A DNA stretch of 64,000 nucleotides. Origin: Talinum fruticosum. Its lineage: Eukaryota; Streptophyta; Magnoliopsida; Caryophyllales; Talinaceae. Position numbers and translations under genes: made by a program. The first letter of the stretch is position 1; the number at the start of each line of letters is the position of its first letter. Below, one piece after another: positions 1 through 12,700 of the stretch. The stretch spans positions 5,813,001-5,877,000 of the forward strand of contig JAITYX010000033.1 in NCBI GenBank assembly GCA_021018815.1. Direction: 5' to 3'. Below the pieces are notes generated by a model. It ran no database searches. It was not told the origin of the DNA and saw nothing but the letters and a program-made list of their open reading frames with translations.

Positions 1-637
1 CATAAGCATAATTGTATACACTTCATCTATTTTGCATTCCTTATGTGCATCCAAATAAAGAGCATTATTAGTCTCCTAGGGTCTCACCCTTAAGCCCCTT
101 CTTTGCAAAAGTGGTATTCTTTCACATCGTCCTAAGCATCATCCTTGGGTAGTAGAATAGGGAAGTCAAATGCAATTGAGCATCGTCGGAATCCGAGCTC
201 TAAAAGGTTAGAATGTCTCAACAAGGAGTCCGGCACATCTTCTCCCCACTCGTACCAAGTCCTGCCTCGCAGTCTACACCGAGTATGACATAATTCGGTG
301 CACACCACACCGGTTCGGTCTATCTTCTGTCTTAGGACAATACCTAAAAAAATTCCCCTCTAATCGACAAAACACTAGAACAATCTCCTATCTTTGCTTT
401 GCTCAACGAAAAGTCAGCCAAAATGGAAGCTAGGATTGAGGCTCGATATAAGAAAATAGAGTGCATAGTAGGCAATCTTAAGGCTATCCTAAAAGCTTTT
501 GAGGATAGTAAGAGAGGTGAATCTAAGCCTGATCCACGTATAGATAAAATAGAACAAATGTTAAGGGGGTCATCCATGTTCAGTAATCACTACTTTGACC
601 ATAAGGGATTCACATTAATCCCTAAAGGGAAACGACC
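1..637 (+). pseudogene. Ty3/gypsy Tat/Ogre 5' leader and gag N-terminus (fragment)
   Basis: Plus-strand remnant of the Tat/Ogre family that also fills 15268-40842. Its first 350 bases are the reverse complement-like counterpart of the leader near 32200-32340 (shared blocks include the rc of AGAAGATGTGTCGGACTCC). The coding part at 399-637 encodes a lysine/glutamate-rich helical stretch, then the block SSMFSNHYFDHKGFT, which recurs in the minus-strand gag at 31475-31834. The frame is open over about 80 codons and is then cut by the copia LTR that begins at 638. Gag of this family is the nucleocapsid precursor. The continuation expected on the far side of the copia array is not found after 12833, so the right side was lost. 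Confidence 0.7.
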
Positions 638-2088
638 TGAAGACTTAGAATCTGAATCTAGATCATTTTGAGTACTACACAAAGACTCAGGTACAAACCT
701 CATCCCTCATAAGTTTTGATTACAAGTCATTCTGAGTGTTATAGAAACTCATCTATAAGTTTTCATTCATTTCTGATCGACTTAGAAAACACTTGTTTAT
801 CTTCTCACATTGATGTTTCGAGTCACTCGGACATCACTGAGATTTATCATATGTTCAAATAATCTCTCTAACACTTCTTATCTAAGTTTTGACTGCATAT
901 TAGAAGTCAAAGTGAATTACAATGTTAATTCATCATTCTAAGTCGGCTTTTATGAGAATTGTTTGTCCGGATCAAGTCCTTATACTTTGATGTTGTCATT
1001 CTTATAACTTGATCTTTCTTAAGACTCGACTCCGATGGAATGTGAGCATAATGAATATTAGACTTAGAAAATTCCAATCTTTTAGGCCTAAGCTAATTAT
1101 GCACTTAATTGTCCTAATTAAATTATTATCTATACCTAATCTAGGACCAAAGTATTTTATATTTTGAGAACCAAAATGATTTACTTTTGTAAGTTATCTA
1201 AATGAGGTTATCTCATTTTTGAAATACAAAAGTAACCGGCTTCAAGCTGTCAATCACCAACTCACAAGGCTTTTCTACTTTTGAACAACGCTCATACAAG
1301 GCTTTTCAACACAAAGCTTAACGGTGGCTTCCACCTTACTTTTCGAGATAACACTAGTTCATTGGAGCACCTTTAGGAGCTAAGAGTCGTTGCACAACAT
1401 TCACATCTCAATGGTTCTTTTATGAGCGACTCGGAAGAACCGTGACAACGATCAAGAAGGACTTATGTTAAGAATTCAGTCACAACGGCTAATCTCCTTG
1501 GTCATCTATAAATAGAAGCCACTTCACAAGACTTGAAGATTACTGGATTTATTTGTTGAAACACATCACTTAAGCAAAAGTCATTGTTTTTGTACTCAAT
1601 CTTCTATTTACAACTCGCAGCTTGTAATTCATATTTTCCGAGTTGTAAAGTCTTGTAGTCAATTACAAAAACTTCTTACATTCTAAGTAAGGTCCCTTCA
1701 TTGAGTTGTAAGGGTTAACTCGGATCAGTTGTCCCTAGCTGTAAAGGTTACCTCGGTTAGGAAAAACTAGATCGAGATAAGGGAACTTCGAGTCTTGGAA
1801 AACACTGTAAGGAATTACCTAAGGGAGTAATTCGGTTAAGTCGATTCGTTGTATTTTGTGGATTCAAAATAGTAGATTTGACTTGGTGCTTGGAGTAACA
1901 TTATCCGTGGTTTTCTACCCCAGGAGGGTTTCCACGTGTCTATGAGTTATACTTTTCTAAATTCAATCTAGACTCAGATTATCTTCTTCATTTCCTTCAA
2001 GCTTAAATTTTCTATGTCTATGAAAACTTCCTCATCACCCTATTGACCCCCTCTAGGGTGACTAAGACTCTCCTAGAGCAAACCTTCA
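638..2088 (+). repeat. copia LTR (5' LTR of the composite array)
   Basis: 1451 bp. It begins TGAAGACTTAG and ends GAGCAAACCTTCA, directly followed by the tRNA-iMet-like primer site. It matches the LTRs at 6417, 36574, 44591, 53825 and 58914 throughout, including the landmarks TAAGGGTTAACTCGG, CCCTAGCTGTAAAGG and CCCCAGGAGGGTTTCCACG. A TATA-like CTATAAATAGAAGCC at 1507-1521 marks the promoter. It interrupts the gag fragment that ends at 637. Confidence 0.9.
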
Positions 2089-2090
2089 AT

Positions 2091-2101
2091 TGGTATCGAG
2101 C
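2091..2101 (+). other. Primer-binding site, tRNA-iMet type
   Basis: TGGTATCGAGC lies two bases after the LTR end. The canonical plant copia site complementary to initiator tRNA-Met is TGGTATCAGAGC, so this copy lacks one A. The same version follows the LTRs ending at 46119 and 60491. Confidence 0.8.
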
Positions 2102-2147
2102 CTAGCCTTTCGGAAAGGGTCTAACAATCCAAATGTCTAAAGATCAA

Positions 2148-3111
2148 ATGGCTCAAAACAACGTAGAGTTCAATGAAGGAAGATCTTCCACCGGAGCACC
2201 AAAGTTCAAAGGATCAAACTTTTTGCACTAGAAGAAGCTAATGGAATGCTTTCTGCTGGATAACGATGAAGATGTTTAGAAGATCATAAAAGAAGGCAAT
2301 TACATTCTAATGAAGATGGAAGATATAAGACTCGTACCAAAAGCGAAGTTAGAGTACACCAATGAAGAATCGGAAAAATTTAGAAAGAACTTCAAAGTAA
2401 TGAACATTCGATGTGTGCTATTAACTCAAAAGAATACAATAGGGTGTCAGCCTATGACACAGCTACGAGATGTGTGGGACACTCTTATCAACACATACGA
2501 AGGAACAAGCTAAGTGAAACAGGCGAAGATAAGTCAATATCTTCACGAGATATGAGATCGTTCAAGATGGAGCCGGAAGAAAACATCACTCGAGATGTTT
2601 ATACATTTCACCGAGATTACAAATAATCTCAAAATCTCTAGGTAGAAAGATTTCCTATGAAGAAATGTGCTGAAAAATCCCGAGAAGTCTACCAAAGAGA
2701 AGATGGGGTTCCAAGGTGACAGCCATCGAGGAAGCTCGGAACCTCTCTCAACTTAAGCCGAGATGAATTGATTGGGAAACTACTTACGCATGAAATCCAT
2801 CCGGAAGAAGAGGATACTGAGGTCGGCATTAAAAAGAACATTGCACTCGAAAGCCTCGGAAAGCAAAGGAAAAGTCGAGTTCCTCGGACTCGAAGAAAAT
2901 CCCATGGCAGTTATTGCTCGAGGCTTCAAAAGAATGATGAAGCACAAGAAATGGGAGAAAAGGCTAAAGGAAGAGTTCTACAAGAAAGATAAGAAGGACA
3001 GAAAAGGTAAATACTCCTCCCCTTCAAAGTTATCTTTAAGTAAGAACTACGGCTATTTTGAATGTGGCGATAAAGATAATATAGTCAAAGACTCGTCCAA
3101 AGAGAAAGAGG
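2148..3111 (+). pseudogene. copia gag (capsid/nucleocapsid), broken, pol missing
   Basis: The start ATG at 2148 corresponds to the gag starts at 60551 and 46179. The first 40 codons match the family block EGRSS-GAPKFKGSNF, then KKLMECFLLD, the UBN2-type capsid region. Stops interrupt it at the expected tryptophan codons (for example TAG in the KKL context and at 2277), and frame shifts follow near 2510 and 2700. The basic linker before the zinc knuckle is at 2900-3000, and a damaged knuckle (YFECGDKDNIVKDSS) lies at 3053-3097, where two zinc ligands are replaced. Coding similarity stops at 3111. No protease, integrase or RT lies between here and the polypurine tract at 6402. Confidence 0.75.
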
Positions 3112-3116
3112 GACTC

Positions 3117-6100
3117 TTTGAGACCCGGAATTTTGAGTGGATTGATTTTATAGTTAAATTAAGCTAGGTATTTATACGTAATTTATTTTATGTGATTGTT
3201 ATGCGCTTGTGTGTTTATATAGCTTAATTAATAAAGGTAATTGCTCCCTCGTCACTATTAAAGATAGAAACCCGGGAAGACTTATGCTTTAAAAAAAAAA
3301 TATTATGAAGAGGATTAGTGTGCTTGCAGCAAGTGCTGGCTGCACCTAATGAAACCACCGAAAAGGGAAAGAGAAGATCAAAGGAAAAAAGGAAAGAAGG
3401 GGAGGGGGAGATCGAACAGAGCCGGGAATAAGAGAGAGACGAGAGAGAGAGGCCGAGTGGGAGAGATAGAGCGAGACCGAGAGGGCGAGCGAGAGCGAAG
3501 GCGAGAAGTGAGGCCGGAGACCGGCGTATCGAACGGCGAGCGGTGGTGAAGCGGCCGGCGAGCGCGAGGAAACGGTCGAGGCACGAAGGAGGGCGAAACC
3601 GAGGCAAGGAAAGGGACACGAACGCGAGGGTAGAGAGGGAGGCAGCCGGTGAGAGCGAGAACGGTGGCCGGCAACGGCGTCGAGCGCGGAGGAGGGCAGC
3701 AAAACCGGGGCTAGCAGTAGGGGAAGAGGAAGGAAAGGAGGAACTGAACCGGGGAGCTTGAATATCGGAAAACCAGACAAACCGCCAATCCTTGAATCGA
3801 AGTGGGTAGTCTTGTACTCTAAACTATTATTAGTTTTGAAACCCAAATGAATTTCTTGTGAATATCGAATGTCTGTTTTATTGTGAATATTGATTGTTTG
3901 TTGGGAATACGGAATGATTGTACCGTAGGAAGTAGTTAGGCTAAATTAGAACTTTAGATAATCCGATTAAGTGTGAAGGCTGATTTGGGATATTAGAGAT
4001 TATGAGAAAGTTAGATTGCGAGAGGTCCAAGGAATATTATTGAAGTTTCAATTAGCGATTAAAGACAAAGAATATGCAATCTGGGTGCGAATTGCTTAGA
4101 GATTACTTGAGTTTACGATGTTGAGGGAGTGGGGAAGAAAACCGCTAACATTGGGAAATAACGAGTTGAAGGAAAAGGAGAATATGAGTTTATATTGATT
4201 GGTACACAATTGAGAAACGGGAGTAGAACGCAGATGGTTGGGTTAAATTGAATTAGAGATGTGCCCGAGTCCGTGAGATTGAACTAGACTTGAACATAAG
4301 CGAAGCTAACCAGAATCGAGTGATGAAAAGTGATTAAGTGTTATACAACTAAGGATGGACGAATAAGAGTCGATTAATAAGAAAGAAACATACAATGGGA
4401 GTTAAGGTAGGAAATGACGAGCTGAGAACGGTAAGGTTAAGTTGAGTTTAGAATATGTCTAAGCCTTGAGAATAAATCAAGTTGAAGATAAATATAGTGA
4501 GCGGAACTTAAGTGACGAAGTGAGATCAAGAGTTATATAGTTGAACATGGGTAAAAGAAGTTGAGTATAAAGTAGAGACATAAAATGAGGAATTGAGGTA
4601 AAGATAATGAATTGTGAAAAGTTGAAACATTAAATTAGTGGTATCTATTTATGGTTATTGTGACTCGGAAAAGTATTAGTTCCTAAACTCATTCAGTTTG
4701 AAAGTAAATTAAGTTAAGGGGAATGGACTTTGGAATATAGAGGAGGAAAGGGAAATCAGAATATTAGGGAATATGCATCCATGTAGATTGATTGTGGCAT
4801 TGAAAACAAAATATGGCGAGAACTACTCATAAGGGAATAGGAGACTAATGCTTGAGTAGAACATGGAGGAATACGAGTAAATGTGAGATACTTGCGCGAA
4901 TACTTGAATAAATGTTCTAGCTTGGAATGTTAAGTTTCAATATAGAGATGCTTGACACGTGAAGTGATTTGTTTCTAAATAATGCATGAAAGTTGGTTTT
5001 GAAAAGAGTTCAAATGTTTACGCAAAGGATACTTGTGTATGATTCTTGAGAAATACTTTCGAACTTGAAATGTGTTCTATAAGAAGTGAAACTGATTGAG
5101 AAAGTGAATTTAGAAGGGTGACACGTGTGTCATGCCTTCTACAATGACAAAGTGATTTGAGATATTGGTTAGAAACCAAGTTTGACAAGTGATTGTGATC
5201 ACTCCTGTTTAAATGAATTTTGGGCTAAAGATTGTTTAAACCGAGAGGAAGGAGTTGGTCGTGCGTATCAAGCCATGGGGTCCTTGCGTATCGGGATGCC
5301 CATCAATCGGAGAGGTTGATTCTTTCCTGACGAGGAAAGCGGAACCTTCTAGGTATTTGACTAAAGATAGGTCCCGAGAACTCGAGTCGGGGTCGTGCCC
5401 CGAGAACCGCCTGGTGCTAGTTCAATCGTCGAAAGCCTCGAAAGGATTTTCAGTCTATGGCTGAAAGTGTTTGAAAGAAAGTGCAAATGATTCCACCTGG
5501 TTTATAGCGATTCTATTCCTAAAATGATTGTAAACTGTGCTTTCAAATGTTTGAAGTGTTATGAGCTTTATGTTGTGAATGATTTCAAGAGATTTCATTG
5601 AGAAATATATAGATTTCTATTATATTATTATGCCTTCCCTAATTTCATTATGATGAATAATATGTGTAAAGAATTTTCATTTTGAGGGTGTAAGACTCCG
5701 GTGAGCCCGTGGTTTATTGCTCACTCCTAGAAATTTCCCCTCGCAGATTGCGGGTACTCTTTGATATGGTTGGTTGGAATGCTTGACTTGGTTGGTGATC
5801 GCGAGTTGAAGTTGGTTCATGCGTGTCATGTTTAGTATATCGTATATATTTAGTTACTTATGTAAACAGACAATATGTACAATACATTTTATGTATGTAA
5901 GGAGACCCGAACTAGTAGCTCCGACAAGCCGGAGATTTCCTTTCTCCGACAGTTTGGATCTCTAGTGCTTGTAAATCTACCTTTTGCTGAGCTCGTGATT
6001 TGGGATGTAAACTAGTTCGAAAGCGAGTTTTGTGGTTGTGAATATTACTCCGGCGTGTGGCCGTTGAGCTGTCTACTCCGAGCGTGTGGTTCGTTTAGTT

Positions 6101-6331
6101 TTATTGTGACTTTCATGCGGGTTTTAAGGCTTTTAGCCTATGGGTTGAGCCATAGTTCAAACAGAACTTTGCCAAAATTTTTAGAAAACTTCTAACCCTC
6201 ATAGGAAATCGTATTCCTTACGTTTAAGGTGAGCTAAGGCAGCTAAGTCAACACCTAAGTAAGCTTTGGGAGTTCCTTTGAAGAACCCTGGTGGTGTAAT
6301 ACTCCTAGGGTGGGTTTTGGGGTGTTACTGA
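3117..6331 (+). mobile_element. Probable solo LTR of a Ty3/gypsy-type element
   Basis: About 3.2 kb of sequence unrelated to the copia host separates gag from the polypurine tract. It begins TTTGAGACCCGG and ends GGGGTGTTACTGA, resembling the TGTGAGACCC...GGTGTTACA ends of long gypsy LTRs (Tekay-like). Possible 5-bp target duplication GACTC at 3112-3116 and 6332-6336. Inside are a purine-rich, GC-rich block (3345-3760), a long AT-rich middle without coding capacity, and a GC-richer 3' part (5240-5420). No gag or pol sequence is present, so a solo LTR is the simplest reading. Lineage is uncertain. ORFs in 3224-3846 come from the skewed composition. Confidence 0.55.
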
Positions 6332-6401
6332 GACTCACACTAAAAAGAACTTTTGATTATTTCACTAACAAAGTTTCTATTTGAGTATGGAATGCCTTTC
6401 A

Positions 6402-6416
6402 TCAAAAAGGGGAGAT
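6402..6416 (+). other. copia polypurine tract before the LTR at 6417
   Basis: TCAAAAAGGGGAGAT directly precedes the LTR start TGAAGACTC. The identical tract precedes the 3' LTR at 53825. It primes plus-strand DNA synthesis. The upstream 70 bases (from about 6340) match the 3' end of the internal region at 53770-53810. Confidence 0.85.
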
Positions 6417-7901
6417 TGAAGACTCAAACTCTAAACTCCTATCACTTTGAGTATTATCAAGGACTCAGGTATAAACCTCATCCCTCCTAGGATTTGGTTA
6501 TAAGTCATTCCGAGTGTTATAAAAACTATTGCATACGTTTTCATTCGATTATGACTGACTTAGAAATCACATTCATGTTCATCAACTCACACCGATGCTT
6601 CTAAGTCACTCGGACACCACTTAGTTTTATCACATGTTCAAAAATCACTCTTACACTTTTTATCTATGTTCGACTTCATATTATGAGGTAAAGTGAATTA
6701 CAACGTTAATTCAACTTTCTAAATCAAGCATCTTTGTTTGAAATGTATTTGTCTAGATCAAGTACTCATACTTTAATATTCTCTTTATAACTTGATCTTT
6801 CCTCGGATCGACTCGAGATGGAATTTGAGTATAATGAATATTAGACTCGGAAAATTCCACTCTTTTAGGTCTCGGATAATTATGCACTTAATTGTCTTAA
6901 TTAAATTATTATCTTTGCCTAATCTTGGACCAAATTATTTTATACTTTGAGAACCAAAATTTGTTTCCTTTTGTAGGTTACCTAAACGAGGTTATCCTAT
7001 TTTTGAATTACAAAAGTGACCGGCTTCAAGATGTCAATCACTAGCGAGACAAGGCTTTTATACTTCTAAACAAGGCCCAAACGCTGTATAAGGGTTGTCT
7101 GTTTCCAAAACTGGAAACCTTCAACACTAAGCTCAACGGTGGTTTCCACCCTATTTGTCAGACACCACCAATGGATTGGGACATCCTAAGGAGTCAAGAG
7201 CTGTTGCACAACATTTACATCTCAGTGGATCTTTTCGAACAACTCGGAAGAACCGTTACATCGGTCACAAGGGACTTCTGTTCTAAAGATAGTCACAACG
7301 GCTAATCCGCTTAGTCATCTGTAAATAAAAGCCACCTCTGAAGACATGAAGATTGCTGGAATTATTGTCAATACACATTGCTTAAGTAAAAGTCTTTGTA
7401 TTCATACTCAATCTTCTACTTACAACTCTCGACTTGTAATTCATACTTTCCGAGTTGTAAAGTCTTGTAATCAGTCACATACTCTATCTTAGTCTCTAAG
7501 TAAGGTCCCTTGACTGAACTGTAAGGGTTAACTCAGCTCGGTTGTCCCTAGCTGTAAAGGTTACCTCAGTTAGGAAGTACTAGATCGGATAAGGGAACTT
7601 TTGAGTGTAGGAAAATTCTGTAAGGAATTGTCTAAGGGAGTAATTCGGTTGAGTCGATCTGTTGTATTTTGCAGATTTAAAATAGTGGACTTGACTTGGT
7701 GCTTGGACTAGCACTGGCCATGGTTTTCTGCCCCATGAGGGCTTCCACATAAATATGAGTTCACGCTTTTCGAGTTCAATCTAGACTTAGATTGTCTTGT
7801 TTATTCCTTTCAAGCTTTATTCTTCCAAGTTTGTTAAAATTTACTCATTAACGTATTCACCCCGTCTAGGGTGATTAGGACTCTTCAAGAGAAAACCTTC
7901 A
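6417..7901 (+). repeat. copia LTR shared by two internal regions
   Basis: 1485 bp, TGAAGACTCAA...AAACCTTCA. It has a polypurine tract on its left (it acts as a 3' LTR) and a primer site TGGTATCGG at 7904 on its right (it acts as a 5' LTR). It carries the family landmarks TAAGGGTTAACTC, CCCTAGCTGTAAAGG and GGGTGATTAGG. Confidence 0.9.
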
Positions 7902-7961
7902 ATTGGTATCGGACCCTAGCCTTTCGGAAAGGATCTAAAAATCTAATGGTTTAAAGATCAA

Positions 7962-9790
7962 ATGGCTTAAAACGATGGAGAGTTCGATGAAGGGAGATCT
8001 TCCAATAGACCATCAAAGTTCAAAGGATCAAATTTCGTGCACTCGGAAGAAGCTCATGGAATGCTTTCTATTGGATCACGATGAAGATGTTTGGAACATC
8101 ATACAAGAAGGCAATTACATTCCAATAAAGATGGAAGATACAAGACCCGTGCCTAAAGCAAAGTTCGAGTATGCCACTTAAGAGGCGAAAAGTTCAAAAA
8201 GAACTTTAAAGCGATTAACATTCGATGTGAGCCATCAGCTCGGAAGAATACAATAGAGTGTTAGCTTGTGACACAGCCAAAGATGTGTCGGACACTCTTG
8301 TCAACACATATGAAGGAACAAGCCAAGTAAGATAAGTGAAGATAAGTCAATATCTTCACAAATACGAGCTGTTCAAGATGGAGCCGAAGAAAACATCACT
8401 CGGATGTTCATACGCTTTATCGAGATTACAAACAATCTTAAATCTCTAGGAAGAAAGATTTCCCATGAAGAAATGTGCAGAAAAGTTCTAAGAAGTCTAC
8501 CCAACAGAAGATGAGGTCCTAGGGCGACAGCGGTCGAGGAAGGTCGGAACCTCTCACTACTAAAGCCGGACGAATTGATTGGGAAGCTACTTACCCATGA
8601 AATCCATCCGGAAGAAAAGGATGCCGAGGTCAGCACTAAAAAGAATATTGCGCTCAACTCCTCGAAAGCAAAGGAGAAAATCTGAGTTTCTTACACTCGG
8701 AAGAAGATCCCATGGCACTCATCGCTCGAGGCTTCAAAAGAATGATGAAGCACAAGAGATGGGAGAGAACGCTAAGAGAAGAGTTCTACAAGAAGGACAA
8801 GAAGGATAGAAAAGGTAAACACTCATCTCCTTCAAAGCTATCTTTAACTAAGAACTCTAGTTGTTTTGAATGTGGCAGCAAAGATCACATACTCAAAGAC
8901 TGTGCAAGAAGAAAGAGGGACACAAAGAGGAATAAGGCTATGATAGCCACATGGAGTGATTAAGATTCATCTCTAGAAGATGAAGACTCAAACGACTCAA
9001 AGTGTCCGATTAGCACTATCGGACTCGGAAGATAAATCCGAGTCCGACTTTGACAACTCAAATAATGAACAGACGAATCCTCGGGAGGTAATTAAATACT
9101 TCCTCAAGTTTTCGAAAGTTGATTTAGCTAAATACATTTACACTTTGGAAGAAAAGTCGAATTCGATTCTTAACAATACAAAGAATAACTTGAGTCTCTT
9201 ACCTTTGAGAGCATTATTTTGAAAAAATGAATTGGAAAACCGAGACTTATTCTAAGAGAGCTTAAGACTATTACTCAAGCTAATAAGACTGAGTCCGAGA
9301 CACTCAAAAGAGAAAATGAGCATCTAAAACAAAAGGTCAATGAGTCTCAAGAACTTGTTTTGAAGTTTACTCAAGGTCGAAAAACCTTAACATGCTCTTA
9401 GGCTCTCAATGTGTCTCCTTCAGGAAGGATGAACTTGGTTTTAACAAAGAGGAGGAATCTAATTCCTACTAAGATCTTTTCAAAAAGGATTCCAGAACTG
9501 TAAAGTTTAGGAAGGCTAAGCACGGTCCCATTAATAAGAATGAAATGAGGATTGAGCCTAGGCCAGCTTACTGGAGAAAACCTTCTCCACCGGTTTATAA
9601 AAGAAAATATTTTCAAAAGAAAGAGACACGGACTCGGTTTTCAAAAAGGAAAACTCGGAATCGGAACAAACCCAAAGTTATTCAAATCTTTGTTTGGAAG
9701 AGTCTTCTTCCTTAGAAAAGGACTACGAGTAAAGGGAGTTACTAGGTTCGTCAAAGGAAGTGAGAAGGTTTAGTGTGTTTCTAACTTGCA
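7962..9790 (+). pseudogene. copia gag of the second internal region, broken
   Basis: The ATG at 7962 is followed by an in-frame TAA two codons later, then by the family block GEFDEGRSSN. The capsid region KKLMECFLLDHDEDVWNIIQ is readable at about 8060-8110, the basic linker at 8700-8820, and an intact zinc knuckle (CFECGSKDHILKDC, CX2CX4HX4C) at 8868-8910. The acidic and serine-rich linker and the coiled-coil-like stretch follow (8970-9380). At least four frame changes break it. Gag would form the virus-like particle; the knuckle binds RNA. Confidence 0.75.
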
Positions 9791-9799
9791 GGTAACTCG

Positions 9800-12700
9800 A
9801 GAGAAAGACAAAAGGTAATTGGTACCTAGACAATGGTTGCTCATGCCACATGTCGGGAGATTCAAGAATCTTTTTGAGTTAGAAGATTACAAGGGAGGCA
9901 AAGTCACTTTTGGAGATGACAGTAAGAGCAAGATAGTTGGGATAGGCCAGATTAGAAAAAGGAGACAACTCGGTCAGCCCAGTCTACCTTGTTAAGGGAT
10001 TAAAGTACAATCTACTCAACATCTCACAACTGTGTGACAAAGGTCAAGAGGTAAGATTCACTCAGAGCAATTGCTACATTTCTTATGCAACTACCAAGGA
10101 GACTAAGCTCTCGGTTAAGAGGTCGGGTAATACCTACACTATTCCTCTTTTTGATCTAAGTCAAAACTTATCGTGTCTAAAAGTATCTCTGCATGATGAT
10201 TCTTGGACATGGCATCGTAGACTAGGTCATCTTAGCATGTACACAATTAAAAAGCTTTCATCTCATGGTTTAGTCGGAGGCTTGCACAATCGTGCATTTA
10301 AGAAAGATAAAATTTGTGAAGCATGCACTAAAGGGAAACAGGTTAGATCATCTTTCAAATCTCTCAAGACTATTTCCACATCGAAAGTGCTTGAAATGTT
10401 GCATATGGATTTATGTGTTGAAATCCCTATAAAGAGTCTCGAACGTCAATCATATATACTTGTAATTGTTGATGATTACTCACGATTTACCTGGGTTTGT
10501 TTTCTTAAGCAAAAAAATGAAGCTTTCAAAGAGTTCAGCAAGCTCGTAGGAAAATTCAAGTTAAGTCTCGGACTCGGATCATAACAATTTGAACCGACCA
10601 TGGAAGGGTGTTCGATTACTCGGAATTTGCAAAGTTCCGTGATAAGAATGGTATCTTCCACAACTTCTTAGAAATAAGAACTCCTTAACAGAATGGAGAA
10701 ATGGAGAGAAAGAATAGAACTCTTGAAGCAATAGGAAGGACAACGATTATTGAACATGATCTACCTTACTATTTCTAGGCCAAGGCAATCCACACAGACA
10801 AACTACATACTGAACGGATGCCTCATCGGACCCATCTTGAAGAAAACTCCATGTGAGCTCTACAAAGGAAAGAAACCCAACATTTCATACTTCAAACCCT
10901 TCAGCTGTAAGTGCTATGTTCACATCCAATGTGCTTGAAATGTTGCATATGGATTTATGTGGTGAAATTGCTGTGAACGAGTGTCGGAGGTAAATCATAT
11001 GTACTTGTGATTGTTGATGACTACTCATGATTTACTTGGGTTTGTTTTCATTAGAACAAAAAGGAAGCTTTCAATGAGTTCACCAAGCTCTGTAGGAAAA
11101 TTCAAGTAGAGTCTCGGACTCGGATCGGAAGAATTATAACTAACCATGGAAGGGAGTTCGATTACTCGGAATTTGCAGAGTTCCGTGAGAAGAATGGTAT
11201 CTCTCACAACTTCTCAGCACCCGAACTCCTTAACAGAATGGAGTGAAGAAAAAGAACCAAACTCTTGAAGAAATAGGAAGGACGATGATGATTGAACACG
11301 ATGTACCTTACTATTTCTTGGATGAGGCAATCAACACCGCAAACTACACACTAAACAGATGCCTCATCATACCCATCTTGAAGAAAACTCCATACGAGCT
11401 CTACAAGGGAAAGAAACCCAATATTTCATACTTCAAACTCTTTGGATGTAAGTGTTATGTTCACAATAATGCTAAGGATAACCTAACCAAGTTTGATGCT
11501 CGGTCGGATGAAGGTATCTTTCTTGGTTATTCATATCATAGTAAAGCATATCGCATTTTCAATAAAAGAACTAACAAAGTGGAAGAAAGAATCCACATTG
11601 TTTTTGATGAGATTGATCAGGGAAAACCAAGGGAGTCAACATTCTCAGATCCGAAGCGAGCGGAGATGACGATTTTGCTAAGGATGAGCTCGAGACGAGT
11701 CAAGGAAAAGCAACTTAGAATGAGATAGCTCGGAATACTATGACTCGGATCGAACCGACTCAAGAGCCAACTTAGTATGCTCAAAGTCAATTAGATGAGC
11801 AAGCTCAATTAGATAAGACCACTGAAGATCAGCCAATTCAACCTACAAATCTGGTGAACCGGAGAATAGGTACATCATTCAAATATGCTTCGAGTCACCC
11901 ACTCGAAAAATCTTGTCCGACATCAACAATGGGGTAAGAATTCGTTCTTCTTTACAAAATCTATGTGCATTCACTGCATTCATATCATTAACTCGAACCC
12001 AAAAATGCACTAGAGGCCCTCGATGAACCTGAATGGGTAGAGGCCATGCAAGATGAACTTAATCACTTTGAAAGAAACCAAGTCCGGACTCGACCAAACG
12101 ACCTTCTAACCACCCAGTCATAGGAACCAAATGGGTTTTCAAGAACAAACTGGATGAGGATGGGTTGGTGGTCAGAAATAAGGCTAGACTTGTGGCTCAA
12201 GGTTACAATCAAGAAGAAGGAATTGATTGTGGGGAAACCTTTGCAGCGAGTTGCTAGGATTAAAGCAATTAGAATCCTATTGGCATTTATATCAAACATG
12301 AACATTAAATTGTATAAAATGGATGTCAAATGTGCTTTTTCTGAATGGTTTCATTTAAGAGGAAGTCTATGTTGAGCAACCCCCTGGATTTGTAAACTCG
12401 GAATTTCCAAACCATGTGTTCAAGTTGCAAAAGGCGCTCTATGGTCTTAAACAAGCTCCCAAAGCTTAGTATGAAAGATCGAGCACCTTCTTGGTTGAAA
12501 ATGATTTTAAAAGAGGTCAGATTGACAAAACTCTTTTCATAAAAATCAAGGGAAAGACTTTCTTATTGGTCATATCTATGTTGATGATATAATTTTTGAG
12601 CTACTAATGAAAATCTATGTCAAGATTTTTCCGAGTTAATGAGACAGGAATTCCAAATGAGCATAATGGGAGAACTCAATTTCTTCCTTGGTCTACAAAT

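Noticed and set aside
3224..3846. Several overlapping ORFs on both strands in the GC-rich island
   Set aside because: They arise from purine-rich repeats (GAGA, CGGCG) within a non-coding LTR; translations are Arg/Glu or Pro/Ser/Leu runs.
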